64,000 nucleotides of DNA from Parabacteroides sp. AD58 (GCF_023744375.2 NZ_CP146284.1:248001-312000); one strand, 5' to 3'; counted from the stretch's first letter, positions 43,014-52,185 are shown. Numbers and translations are program-made. Notes: generated by a model from the sequence alone, not told the origin.

Positions 43014-44209
43014 GCCATTTTTATGTCATAGGGATGAACGACAGTCCGAATCCGGATTTCTCTCCTGAAATATTGCGGATCATCCAGTCTCATCGGGTTT
43101 TTTCAGGAGGTGTCCGGCATCACGAAATTGTTCGTTCTTTATTACCTCAACAAGCGATCTGGATTGATATAAAAAGTCCGATAGATGAAGTGTTTTCCCA
43201 ATATGAACAGGTTAAAGAAAGTATTGTGGTATTTGCGTCTGGAGATCCGTTGTTCTTCGGTTTTGCCAATACTATCAAACGCAAACTGCCTCATGCGGGA
43301 ATATTTCTTTATCCGGCATTTAATTCGTTGCAAATGTTGGCGCATGCACTGTTAATCCCATACCACGATTTGCGTATTGTGTCATTGACTGGACGTCCTT
43401 GGCATGAATTTGACCATGCATTGATAGAACGTTCCACCAAGATCGGGATTCTGACAGACCATGTCCATACGCCGGCACAAATAGCCAGACGCATGCTGGA
43501 ATATGGCTATTCTATGTATGTGATGTATGTAGGAATTAATTTGGGAAATCCTGAAAAACAGAGTATTCGGAAGTTCTCGCTTCAACAGGCGGCTGCTGAG
43601 TCTTTTCAAACACCGAATTGTGTAATTCTGGAGCAAAATGGAAAGAATATGTATCGTCCGTTTGGCATACCGGATACATGTTTCGAGTATTTGAACGGAA
43701 GGTCCCGGATGATTACTAAAATGCCTGTTCGTCTGCTCTCTTTAAGTCTGTTGGATTTGCATGAAAAGAAGAATTTTTGGGATATAGGTTTTTGTACGGG
43801 CTCTGTCTCTATAGAAGCTAAATTGCAATTTCCTCACTTGCATATTACTGCTTTTGAAGTCAGACAAGAAGGCAGAGAACTGATGGAGATCAATTCACAT
43901 CGGATGGGAATACCTGGCATAGAAGCAATTATTGCAGATTTTATGACCTATGATGTGTCTGATTTAGCTTCTCCCGATGCTGTTTTTATTGGTGGTCACG
44001 GGGGAAAACTTCCAGAAATGCTTCAAAAGATTTCTTCTTGTCTCGCTGAAACAGGAACGGTCGTATTTAATTCTGTATCGGAAGATAGTCTGTCCTTGTT
44101 TAAAGCGTCATTGCCTGCAGCAGGTCTTGTATGCAAGGAAGAAATCCGGATCGCAGTAGATGAGTTTAATCCTATAACGATATGTAAAGCCGAACGAAGT
44201 AAAAATTGA
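43010..44209 (+). CDS. cobL: CobL-type precorrin-6Y methyltransferase/decarboxylase (CbiE-CbiT fusion)
   Basis: 399 aa. CbiE part to about residue 205 (VFSGGVRHHEIVRSLLP, VVFASGDPLFFGFANTI) and CbiT part with the SAM loop FWDIGFCTGSVSIEAKLQFP and DAVFIGGHGGKLPEM. It methylates C5 and C15 and removes the C12 acetate carboxyl. It overlaps the gene before it and lies 3 bp before the next. Confidence 0.92.
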   Translation: MSHFYVIGMNDSPNPDFSPEILRIIQSHRVFSGGVRHHEIVRSLLPQQAIWIDIKSPIDEVFSQYEQVKESIVVFASGDPLFFGFANTIKRKLPHAGIFLYPAFNSLQMLAHALLIPYHDLRIVSLTGRPWHEFDHALIERSTKIGILTDHVHTPAQIARRMLEYGYSMYVMYVGINLGNPEKQSIRKFSLQQAAAESFQTPNCVILEQNGKNMYRPFGIPDTCFEYLNGRSRMITKMPVRLLSLSLLDLHEKKNFWDIGFCTGSVSIEAKLQFPHLHITAFEVRQEGRELMEINSHRMGIPGIEAIIADFMTYDVSDLASPDAVFIGGHGGKLPEMLQKISSCLAETGTVVFNSVSEDSLSLFKASLPAAGLVCKEEIRIAVDEFNPITICKAERSKN

Positions 44210-44212
44210 TAC

Positions 44213-46039
44213 ATGATGATAAAGAGAATAACAATTATAGTAGTTTCAGAAAAGGGCAGAGATTTGGCAGAAAAGATATCTTTTCATTATGAAGATGTAA
44301 CAATATCTCGTTTGCCAGATTTGAAAAAGGCCTTTTATGATTCGGATGCGATAGTATTTATCGGAGCTCTTGGCATTTGTGTCAGAAGTATAGCTCCTTT
44401 GATTCAGGATAAACATACGGATCCTGCCATAGTATGTATTGATAGCACGGGAAAACAAGTTATCTCCGTTTTATCTGGTCATGTGGGTGGCGCCAATGAA
44501 CTGACAGTCGCTCTTGCCCGTCTGTTGTCTGCTGAACCGGTAATTACAACGCAGAGTGACAATACCGGACTATGGGCATTGGATATTTTACCTGAAAGAT
44601 ATGGTTGGTCGCCGGTCTTGCTACATAAAGGCGAGAGTTCGCCAGTTGCTGCTGAGCATGTAAACAGGTTGATGAATCATGCTATTTCTCTTTTTGTGAA
44701 TCAGAAACCTACTGCTCTTTTGTTGGAATGTTCAGCAGAAGGGTGTGATTTTTTGACTGAGACCAAGCCTTCACATGTAGATTTGTATACTGATGCAGCG
44801 TCCATTCCGGCAGATAAATATGAACTGATAATAGCCGTAACGCCTTGGATGCATACCTATCCTGCTTTATGCCTACAGTATATTCCAAAGGTTTTACATG
44901 TAGGAATGGGATGTAAACGGGAAATGGAGGCGGACGTTCAGCTGTTGAAGAATCAGATTTTTACATCTTTGCAGGAACATCATCTCTCTGCCCAGGCAAT
45001 TTGTTCCTTGGATTCGGTTGATATTAAAGAAAATGAAAAGGCCTTGGTGTTATTGGCCGATTCTTTGCATATTCCTTTTAATACCTATTCTACTGCAGAG
45101 TTGAGTGGAATAAATGTGCCGAATCCTTCTGCCATCGTGGAGTCGAATATTGGGATTCCGAGCGTGAGTGAGGCTTCAGCAATCAAGGCAGCTGGTGGTG
45201 GAACCTTAATTTTGCCTAAACAGATTTATCACGATGGAGATATTCAGTTTACTTGGGCTGTCGCTTTGGATAATGGAACAGCAAGGCGGGAAGGACATAT
45301 TGAGATTGTAGGAGCTGGACCAGGTGATCCTGAGCTGGTTTCTGTCAGAGGTAAGCACTTTCTTCAACAAGCCGATTTAATTCTATATGCAGGAAGTCTG
45401 GTTCCTAAAGAATTAACTTATTATGCTAAACCGGGTGCCGTGGTCCGCAGTTCGGCTGATATGAATTTAGAGGAACAGTTTGCCCTTATGAAATCGTTTT
45501 ATGAGAAAGGAAAGCTGGTTGTCCGGTTGCATACAGGTGATCCATGTCTTTATGGTGCTATTCAGGAACAGATGAATTATTTTGACCAGTATGGCATGGA
45601 CTATCATATTACTCCGGGTATTTCGGCCTTTCAGGCTGCTGCCGCCGAATTGAAGTCGGAGTTTACTGTGCCTGAGAAAGTTCAGACAATTATTCTGACC
45701 CGTGGTGAAGGACGTACGCCGGTTCCTGAAAAAGAACAGTTGCATAAACTGGCAGCAAGTCAAAGTACGATGTGCATCTATTTAAGCGCCTCAATCGCAG
45801 ATAAAGTCGAACAGGAGTTGTTACAGCATTATGCTCCAGAAACACCTGTTGCCGTATGCTATAAATTAACCTGGAAAGAACAGCGGATTTTCCGGGGTGA
45901 ATTAAAGAACTTAGCACAGGTAGTGCGTGAAAATCATCTGACACTGACTACTTTACTTGTAGTAGGAGAGGCTATCGGGCATCGTGAAGGGCTGTCTCGT
46001 TTATATGCAGATGAATTTAAGCATTTATTCAGAAAATAA
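44213..46039 (+). CDS. Fused cobalt-precorrin-5A hydrolase (CbiG) and precorrin-4 C11-methyltransferase (CobM/CbiF)
   Basis: 608 aa. CbiG part: IVFIGALGICVRSIAPLIQD, VISVLSGHVGGANELT, and the C-terminal CbiG segment LHVGMGCKREMEAD with VSEASAIKAAGGGTLILPKQ. CobM part from about 362: IVGAGPGDPELVSVRGKHFL, YAGSLVPKE, RLHTGDPCLYGA and ITPGISAFQAAAAEL. CbiG marks the anaerobic, early-cobalt route. Confidence 0.9.
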   Translation: MMIKRITIIVVSEKGRDLAEKISFHYEDVTISRLPDLKKAFYDSDAIVFIGALGICVRSIAPLIQDKHTDPAIVCIDSTGKQVISVLSGHVGGANELTVALARLLSAEPVITTQSDNTGLWALDILPERYGWSPVLLHKGESSPVAAEHVNRLMNHAISLFVNQKPTALLLECSAEGCDFLTETKPSHVDLYTDAASIPADKYELIIAVTPWMHTYPALCLQYIPKVLHVGMGCKREMEADVQLLKNQIFTSLQEHHLSAQAICSLDSVDIKENEKALVLLADSLHIPFNTYSTAELSGINVPNPSAIVESNIGIPSVSEASAIKAAGGGTLILPKQIYHDGDIQFTWAVALDNGTARREGHIEIVGAGPGDPELVSVRGKHFLQQADLILYAGSLVPKELTYYAKPGAVVRSSADMNLEEQFALMKSFYEKGKLVVRLHTGDPCLYGAIQEQMNYFDQYGMDYHITPGISAFQAAAAELKSEFTVPEKVQTIILTRGEGRTPVPEKEQLHKLAASQSTMCIYLSASIADKVEQELLQHYAPETPVAVCYKLTWKEQRIFRGELKNLAQVVRENHLTLTTLLVVGEAIGHREGLSRLYADEFKHLFRK

Positions 46040-46046
46040 AAGTTGT

Positions 46047-47882
46047 ATGATACTTGTTTTGGGCGGAACAACAGAAGGGCGAATTGTGGCCCGCATCCTG
46101 GAAGAGGCGGGCAAGCCATTTCTGTACTCCACGAAAGGTGGAGGGCAGGAAATGGAGCTGGTTCATGGGAAGCGTATTTGTGGGGCAATGGACGAGAAGG
46201 TTATGACTGAATGTTGTTCCAATGAACATATCGGACTGATTATTGATGCTGCCCATCCTTTTGCTGTTCAGTTGCATCAGACTGTTGCCGGTGTTGCTGC
46301 CCAGCTCGGATTACCGGTTATCCGTTATGAACGGAAATATCCACCCCGGAATCCGGATTTTATCTGGTGTGATGATTATGTGGATGCCATGCAAAAGATG
46401 AGGCAGCATAAAGTATCCCGTTTATTGGCCTGGACAGGCGTGAATACGATTAGGCCATTAAAAGCGTTTTGGTCTGAACATGAGTCTTTCTTCCGGATTT
46501 TGGATCGGGAAGATTCCCGTCGGATTGCCATGGAGCAGGGTTTTCCGACAGATCATCTGCTTTTTTACCAGGAAGAATCAGATGAGGATATGATCCGGCA
46601 GATAGCTCCTGATGCAATTTTAACGAAAGAAAGTGGTACATCAGGTTTCTTTGAAGAAAAAACGCATGCGGCGGTTAAATATGGAATCCCGGTCTATGTG
46701 ATTAAGCGTCCACAGCTTTCTCCTTTTTTCCTTTCTGTGGATGGTGAATTTGGTTTGCGCCGCGAGATTTATCGGCTGTTACCAGGTTTTTTTGATTTGC
46801 ATTGCGGACTGACAACGGGTTCGTGCGCGACTGCTGCTGCGAAAGCTGCTTTGTATGGGATTTTATATAAGAAAGAGCTTTCTGATATGGAAATCCAGTT
46901 GCCTTCCGGCGAATCTGTCACTTTGCCTATTGCTTCTGTCGAAGAGGACAGTTCCGGCGTCACTTGTTCTGTGATTAAAGAATCTGGAGATGATCCGGAT
47001 GTAACGAACGGGTGCGTGATAAGAGTACATGTTCAGGTGATTGAAGGTGACGGTGATAATGAGCCGGAGGTCTGTTTGAAGGCTGGTCCCGGTGTTGGGA
47101 CCGTCACTTTGCCTGGTTTAGGACTTGAAGTGGGCGGACCTGCTATTAATCAGACACCAAGACGGATGATTGAGAGTGAACTGCGTCGTTTGGTAGCTTC
47201 TTCCGGAAGAAAGATTTCTTCAATGATTGTTACGGTATCGGTGGATCATGGGGAAGAATTAGCGAAAAGAACTTTTAATCCGAAATTGGGAATTGTTGGA
47301 GGCATTTCTATTATTGGTACTTCTGGTATAGTACGGCCTTTCTCATCTGAGGCTTTTGTTGCTTCTATCCGGAAGGAAATACAAGTAGCCAAAGCAATAG
47401 GGAGCCCGCAGCTGGTTATCAACTCCGGGGCAAAAAGTGAGCGGTTTTTGAAGAGCTATCTGGCTTCTCTGAATCTGCCATTGCAAGCCTATGTTCATTA
47501 TGGCAATTTTATTGGTGATACAGTCCGAATTGCAGTAGAGACAGGTTTTCGGAAAATTATTATGGGCTTGATGTTGGGGAAAGCAGTGAAGTTGGCGGAA
47601 GGAGCTTTAGACACGCATAGCAAGAAAGTGATAATGAACAGAGATTATCTTTTGCATACAGCTGAGAAGGCTCATTGTGGTACGGATATTTTATCGGCAA
47701 TCCGTTCGTTGACTTTAGCCCGTGAGCTATGGCAGATCATATCGCCTGAAGCATTTCCTGATTTTTATCAGCTGATACTTCAGGATTGCTATCGGTCTTG
47801 TAAGCCTCTTTTACAATCAGCGAATCTGGATTTGTTATTGATCTCGGAGGAAGGAAAGGTTATTCCGTTAAGAACTGTCTGA
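46047..47882 (+). CDS. Fused precorrin-6A reductase (CobK/CbiJ) and cobalt-precorrin-5B C1-methyltransferase (CbiD)
   Basis: 611 aa from the ATG at 46047 (MILVLGGTTEGRIVARILEE), 7 bp after the previous stop; the frame is open upstream but would overlap that gene. CobK part to about 245: DAAHPFAVQLH, YERKYPPRNP. CbiD part from about 253: GLTTGSCATAAAKAAL, VIEGDGDNEPEVCLKAGPGV, GIVGGISIIGTSGIVRPFS. CbiD again points to the anaerobic pathway. CobI/CbiL, the chelatase and later adenosylation genes are not in the window. Confidence 0.9.
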   Translation: MILVLGGTTEGRIVARILEEAGKPFLYSTKGGGQEMELVHGKRICGAMDEKVMTECCSNEHIGLIIDAAHPFAVQLHQTVAGVAAQLGLPVIRYERKYPPRNPDFIWCDDYVDAMQKMRQHKVSRLLAWTGVNTIRPLKAFWSEHESFFRILDREDSRRIAMEQGFPTDHLLFYQEESDEDMIRQIAPDAILTKESGTSGFFEEKTHAAVKYGIPVYVIKRPQLSPFFLSVDGEFGLRREIYRLLPGFFDLHCGLTTGSCATAAAKAALYGILYKKELSDMEIQLPSGESVTLPIASVEEDSSGVTCSVIKESGDDPDVTNGCVIRVHVQVIEGDGDNEPEVCLKAGPGVGTVTLPGLGLEVGGPAINQTPRRMIESELRRLVASSGRKISSMIVTVSVDHGEELAKRTFNPKLGIVGGISIIGTSGIVRPFSSEAFVASIRKEIQVAKAIGSPQLVINSGAKSERFLKSYLASLNLPLQAYVHYGNFIGDTVRIAVETGFRKIIMGLMLGKAVKLAEGALDTHSKKVIMNRDYLLHTAEKAHCGTDILSAIRSLTLARELWQIISPEAFPDFYQLILQDCYRSCKPLLQSANLDLLLISEEGKVIPLRTV

Positions 47883-47887
47883 TAGGT

Positions 47888-47919
47888 TTTGCTTCGTTTA
47901 AATTAACTTCTTATATTTG
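47888..47919 (+). promoter_or_regulatory. Promoter of the NikR-like gene
   Basis: TTTG at 47888-47891 and TATATTTG at 47912-47919, 20 bp apart, match the consensus. The regulator can therefore be expressed apart from the riboswitch-controlled operon. Confidence 0.75.
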
Positions 47920-47944
47920 TACGCAAATTTATTAAGAAGGCGAA

Positions 47945-48346
47945 ATGGCATTAAAACGGTTTGGTGTTTCTTTGGAAGATGATTTGCTTGAATCGTTGGA
48001 TCAGTATGTCTTGGAGAATGGTTTTTCAAATCGTTCACAGGCAATTCGTTTCCTGATAGAGAAGAATTTGGCCGAGAAGAAATGGTTGTGTAATCATATT
48101 GTTGCCGGTACGATCATTATCATGTATGATCAGGGGAAAAGCGAAATCGCTTCTAAGATAACTTTGATAGAACAGGATTATCAGGATGTCATTCTTTCGT
48201 CGTCGCAATATTTTATCAATAAGAATTTTTGTTTGCATATTGCTGCAGTTATGGGGGAAGCTCATAGACTAACTGATTTATCAGATTGTCTGACAGCTAT
48301 TAAGGGGATTAAGCATGGCAAACTGGTGATGAGTAGGGCTGATTAA
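47945..48346 (+). CDS. NikR-like ribbon-helix-helix regulator without the nickel-site histidines
   Basis: 133 aa, normal NikR length. Seen: N-terminal ribbon-helix-helix (ALKRFGVSLEDDLLESLDQY, then NGFSNRSQAIRFLI) and a C-terminal ACT-like domain ending GIKHGKLVMS. A gap-free alignment from memory with E. coli NikR puts Gln and Phe at the positions of His87 and His89, and no His at 73-76; only the Cys95 equivalent (NFCLHIA) is kept. So it probably senses something other than Ni(II) by the classical site. It sits between corrin genes and a TonB receptor, hinting at cobalt or corrinoid control (inference). Confidence 0.8.
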   Translation: MALKRFGVSLEDDLLESLDQYVLENGFSNRSQAIRFLIEKNLAEKKWLCNHIVAGTIIIMYDQGKSEIASKITLIEQDYQDVILSSSQYFINKNFCLHIAAVMGEAHRLTDLSDCLTAIKGIKHGKLVMSRAD

Positions 48347-48368
48347 GCCTTATTTTTTTGGAGAATTA

Positions 48369-48396
48369 GTAACACGTTTTTATTTAAAGGTAACAC
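48369..48396 (+). promoter_or_regulatory. GTAACAC direct repeat before the TonB receptor gene
   Basis: GTAACAC occurs at 48369-48375 and 48390-48396, exactly 21 bp apart, two helical turns. It is a possible operator for the NikR-like protein encoded just upstream. No -7 box is evident, so the receptor gene may be read from the nikR promoter. Confidence 0.4.
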
Positions 48397-48421
48397 TGCG
48401 TGTATTTTTATTAATAGATAA

Positions 48422-50296
48422 ATGAAAAGGAATGTATTAATTGTAGCTTGCCTGCTGGCTTCAGTCAGGATGATGGCAGAAACACCCATGGAAGTAGACA
48501 GCCTGATTCATTTGAATAGTCTGGTTGTATCAGCCAATAAAATAGAAGTAAACCGGAACAGTGTTCCGCTGACTATCTCTGTGATAGATCGGAATCAGAT
48601 AGAAAACAGCAGTGAATCAGCTTTATTGCCAGTCTTGTCGGAGCAGGTTCCTGGACTTTTTGTGACAGAGAAAGGCGTTACCGGATTTGGTGTGTCTACG
48701 AATGCTGCGGGAACGATTAACATCCGAGGAGTCGGGGGTGGCAATAAAGTCTTGGTTTTATTTGATGGCCAGCCTCAGTGGGCAGGACTTTTTGGCCATG
48801 CCTTACCTGATACGTATGTGGCATCTGATGTAGAGAAAGTAGAAGTGATTCGTGGACCGGGTTCATTATTGTATGGCTCGAATGCGATGGGAGGTGTCAT
48901 CAATATCATTACGCGAAGACATCATGAACAGGGCAGACGTACGCAGGCACGGATCATGTATGGTTCGTACAATACGCAGAAGTATATGGTGAATAATGGA
49001 TATAATGTGGGTAATTTCAGCTCTTTTATCTCCATTAATCACGATCGGACAGACGGTCATCGGCCTAATTCTGAATTCCGGATTACAAATGGCTTTGCTA
49101 ATTTAGGCTATCGTTTTAATGATGTTTATCAATTGCGTGGTGATGTGAGTCTGGCGAAGTATAAGTTCCAGAATCCGGGAGAAACATTCAATCCTATTTA
49201 TGATAACAAGATGAATGTCTGGCGTGGTACATCATCTTTGGCACTCGAGAATCAGTATGAGAAGGTGAGTGGAGCAATCCGCCTGTTCTACAACTGGGGA
49301 AATCATGAAATAAATGACGGATATTATACGGGTGAAACTCCCAAGGACTATCTTTTCCGGTCAACTGATAGAAATCTGGGTGTATTGTTTTATGAGTCTT
49401 TTCGCTTGTTTCCCGGGAATAATTTTACAGTCGGAATCGATTATAAAAACTGGGGAGGCCATGCCTGGAACCAGATGAATGATGGTTCCGATCAGGAGAT
49501 TATTGATAAATCGGTCAATGAAGTAGCCGGTTATGTCATTATGCAGCAGGATTTTCTTGACAAGCTTGGTGTTAATGCCGGTGTGCGTTATGAACATAAT
49601 AGCTCGTTTGGAGGTGCTTGGGTGCCTCAGGCCGGTTTGACGTTCCGTCCCTTTGAAGGAAATGTATGGAAGGCTTCTCTTTCCAAGGGATTCCGCAGTC
49701 CGAATATCCGTGAATTGTATATGTACAAGCCCAAGAATCCTGATTTGAAGCCGGAGAACATGATGAATTACGAGATTTCGGTTGGTCAGTCATTTCTTGA
49801 GGGACGCTTGTCTGCCGAGGTAACAGCCTTCTACATTGATGGAAAGGATATGATCCGTACAGCGATGATTAATGGTAATCCATTAAATGTCAATACAGGA
49901 GAGTTTACGAATAAAGGTGTTGAAGCGGAGGTCAAATATCAGATCCTGCAGAATCTTTCATTTACGACGAACTATAGTTTTCTCGACCAGAGTGATCCGA
50001 TAGCAGGTGCACCCAAGCATAAGTTTTATGCGGGAGCGACATATTTGCCGGGCAGGTTCTCCTTCTATTTGGCTGTCCAGTCCATATTTGACCTTTATAC
50101 CGATGAGGCATGTACAAAATTGGAAGACTACACAGTCTTGAATGCCCGTGCAGCCTATCATTTTGGTAAGAGTAAGGACAAAGGATTGAATCTTTTCGTG
50201 AAAGGTGAAAACCTGACGGCTACACGCTATTCCATTAATGACGGCTTCCCGATGCCGAAGGCTACTTTCATGGGTGGAGTAGAGGTGACATTCTAA
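48422..50296 (+). CDS. TonB-dependent outer-membrane receptor (BtuB/colicin-receptor type)
   Basis: 624 aa. Seen: signal peptide (VLIVACLLASVRMMA), plug domain (VPLTISVIDRNQIENSSES, INIRGVGGGNKVLVLFDGQP, KVEVIRGPGSLLYGSNAMGG), and a barrel ending in Phe (MGGVEVTF). No carboxypeptidase-like domain, so not a SusC type. Its place after corrin genes and a NikR-like regulator suggests uptake of cobalt, a corrinoid or another metal chelate, but the ligand is not shown. Confidence 0.85.
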   Translation: MKRNVLIVACLLASVRMMAETPMEVDSLIHLNSLVVSANKIEVNRNSVPLTISVIDRNQIENSSESALLPVLSEQVPGLFVTEKGVTGFGVSTNAAGTINIRGVGGGNKVLVLFDGQPQWAGLFGHALPDTYVASDVEKVEVIRGPGSLLYGSNAMGGVINIITRRHHEQGRRTQARIMYGSYNTQKYMVNNGYNVGNFSSFISINHDRTDGHRPNSEFRITNGFANLGYRFNDVYQLRGDVSLAKYKFQNPGETFNPIYDNKMNVWRGTSSLALENQYEKVSGAIRLFYNWGNHEINDGYYTGETPKDYLFRSTDRNLGVLFYESFRLFPGNNFTVGIDYKNWGGHAWNQMNDGSDQEIIDKSVNEVAGYVIMQQDFLDKLGVNAGVRYEHNSSFGGAWVPQAGLTFRPFEGNVWKASLSKGFRSPNIRELYMYKPKNPDLKPENMMNYEISVGQSFLEGRLSAEVTAFYIDGKDMIRTAMINGNPLNVNTGEFTNKGVEAEVKYQILQNLSFTTNYSFLDQSDPIAGAPKHKFYAGATYLPGRFSFYLAVQSIFDLYTDEACTKLEDYTVLNARAAYHFGKSKDKGLNLFVKGENLTATRYSINDGFPMPKATFMGGVEVTF

Positions 50297-50297
50297 T

Positions 50298-50912
50298 TTA
50301 ATGATGACTCTTGGTAGAAAAATCTTGGATCAGTTTTTCTACCAAGGGTACATAATAATATCTTACTTCTTCGGCAGTTGGTGTGTGTGCCCCAGGAAAC
50401 GAATAAGCATGTGTATAATAAGTTAAGAACAGAGGCTTGTAATGAGCTAACTGATCATTTTCTCCGAATAATCCCCAGATCCGTTCACGATCGGATTCTT
50501 TATAATAATCCCACTGATGAAGTTGAACCTCTTCAAATTCATGGATCAGTTCCTGGTCAATGATGAACTGTTGTTTCCCGTCTCTTCTGGGCGACTTGTA
50601 TTCGTGCGGGCCAATACGCTCTTTCAGAAATTTAGTCATTTCGAAATAGGGATTTCCCAACAGGGCCGGTATGCCACTTCTGGCTGCTTCGATTTGAGCT
50701 AAAAATGAGCCGTTGCTGTTGCCTACCAGCGCATCTGGTTTTTCTTGTTCACACAGCTGGTGAATAAACCTGAGGGCTTCGTGCGGATGTAAAGGCAGAT
50801 CAGGAGTCAGCACCTGAATCTTTCCCTTTAGATATTGCACGAAAGCCTGGGCCGGGATGCAGCTGCCTGAAGCAAAGAAACCGTGTAGAAAGATTATTTT
50901 CCGTGTTTCCAT
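50298..50912 (-). CDS. YqiA/YcfP-type alpha/beta-hydrolase (esterase)
   Basis: 204 aa from the ATG at 50912 (METRKIIFLHGFFASGSCIP). A longer frame would overlap the glutaredoxin-like gene, whose stop is at 50914. Seen: the nucleophile elbow GNSNG, GNPYFEMTKFLKE, and a late GENDQLAHY and PGAHT for the acid and His. Cytosolic, substrate unknown. Its last codons contain an inverted repeat that could terminate the convergent receptor gene. Confidence 0.82.
   Translation of the reverse strand: METRKIIFLHGFFASGSCIPAQAFVQYLKGKIQVLTPDLPLHPHEALRFIHQLCEQEKPDALVGNSNGSFLAQIEAARSGIPALLGNPYFEMTKFLKERIGPHEYKSPRRDGKQQFIIDQELIHEFEEVQLHQWDYYKESDRERIWGLFGENDQLAHYKPLFLTYYTHAYSFPGAHTPTAEEVRYYYVPLVEKLIQDFSTKSHH
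50310..50345 (+). terminator. Terminator of the TonB receptor gene inside the convergent esterase gene
   Basis: CTTGGTAGAAAAA at 50310-50322 pairs perfectly with TTTTTCTACCAAG at 50333-50345. It lies 14 bp past the receptor stop but within the 3' coding end of the esterase gene on the other strand. Confidence 0.55.
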
Positions 50913-50913
50913 C

Positions 50914-51213
50914 TTAACAACCACTTCCGTCGATGTTACAGGCGGCTCCTTCATTCACAGGGCGGGATTGCAATCCGGCCTCTTCAGGAATGAGCGTCAC
51001 CGTACCGTCTTCCAGTACAAAACAGGGAATTCCTGCTGCTCCCATTTCTTTTGCCTTGGTGAAGACAGGGTTATGGTCTCTCAGCCTCAGAAATTCTTTG
51101 AGGTATTTGACGTGCTTGCCTATATCGATTACCTGATATTTATCGTTCCCTTTTATTTGCCCTTCAACGTAATAGCAGTCGGGGCAGGTGCTCATGCTGT
51201 ATATTTTGATCAT
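50914..51213 (-). CDS. Glutaredoxin/thioredoxin-like small protein
   Basis: 99 aa. Seen: an N-terminal redox-active CPDC motif at residues 10-13 (IYSMSTCPDCYYVEG) and a cis-Pro loop GIPCFVLEDG as in glutaredoxin-like folds. The C-terminal tail NEGAACNIDGSGC carries two more Cys. Single base pair between its stop and the start of the esterase gene, so the two are one operon. Confidence 0.75.
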   Translation of the reverse strand: MIKIYSMSTCPDCYYVEGQIKGNDKYQVIDIGKHVKYLKEFLRLRDHNPVFTKAKEMGAAGIPCFVLEDGTVTLIPEEAGLQSRPVNEGAACNIDGSGC

Positions 51214-51362
51214 AATCTTTTAAGCTTTTAACTTGAATTGTGAAAATGTGAGAAATACAAAAGATATCTCTGTACACAAAGTTATCTAAAAAATCAAATC
51301 GGAAAAGTCTGTTGGCGAATTTCTGTCGGTTTATTTTATATTTATAACGTATATCTCCAATC

Positions 51363-51394
51363 TTTGCATGTCTTTCATTTAATCTGTACCTTTG
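51363..51394 (+). promoter_or_regulatory. Promoter of the metallo-hydrolase gene
   Basis: TTTG at 51363-51366 and TACCTTTG at 51387-51394, spaced 20 bp, a full match to the consensus. The ATG is 32 bp downstream. Confidence 0.75.
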
Positions 51395-51426
51395 CCAGGT
51401 AAAGTGAAGTTCTCCAAATATTACCG

Positions 51427-52185
51427 ATGATGCAACTTACCTATATTTTCCACAGCGGCTTTGCGCTTGAGACTGACAGCTGCATGCTTGTATTTGACTA
51501 TTGGAAGGATCCGGCAGATGTCATGTCGCGTCTGTTGCTGTCACCCAAGCCGATGTATGCCTTCTCCAGTCATTTTCATGAGGATCATTTCAACCGGGAG
51601 ATTTTTGGATGGAAGGGGAAAAAGGATCATATTCGCTATATCCTTTCGAAAGACATCCTGAAACACCGTCGGGCTCAGAAGGATGAAGCTGATGCTTGGT
51701 TAGGTAAAGGTGCTACGTGGGAAGATGAACTTATTCGTGTGGCTGCTACGGGGAGCACCGACAGCGGTGTGTCGTGGGTGATTGAGACCGGCGGCAAACG
51801 TATCTTCCATGCCGGCGACCTGAACAACTGGTACGCCCGCTTTCTGACTGACGACTACCACGGAGGCTTGGTTTACAATCCTGATTCCGGCATGGACATC
51901 GATCCTCTGAAGGAAGAGAAACGCTATTTGGGCGAGCTGAAAGACATCCGCAAGCTCTCCGACCGCTTCGACGTCGTGATGTTTCCCGTAGATGGACGCA
52001 TCGGCAACGGTTACACTCGTGGAGCCCGTCAGTTCCTCGATGTGTTTCAGGTCGGTCTGTTCGTGCCCATGCATTTCGTGGCAAGTGGGTTCGAATCGGC
52101 CTGGCGGATGAAAGAGTTCACCGACGCCAAGTCCGTCCCGTTCTGGAGTATCCGGCAGGAAGGGGAAACTATTTGCCCGGATTGA
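51427..52185 (+). CDS. MBL-fold metallo-hydrolase
   Basis: 252 aa of the metallo-beta-lactamase fold, UlaG-like. Seen: SHFHEDHF (His49, His51, Asp53, His54) for the zinc pair, FHAGDLNNW with the bridging Asp, and PMHF near the end. The role is unknown. The second half (from about 51770) is visibly richer in G and C than the first half and than its neighbours. Confidence 0.82.
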   Translation: MMQLTYIFHSGFALETDSCMLVFDYWKDPADVMSRLLLSPKPMYAFSSHFHEDHFNREIFGWKGKKDHIRYILSKDILKHRRAQKDEADAWLGKGATWEDELIRVAATGSTDSGVSWVIETGGKRIFHAGDLNNWYARFLTDDYHGGLVYNPDSGMDIDPLKEEKRYLGELKDIRKLSDRFDVVMFPVDGRIGNGYTRGARQFLDVFQVGLFVPMHFVASGFESAWRMKEFTDAKSVPFWSIRQEGETICPD

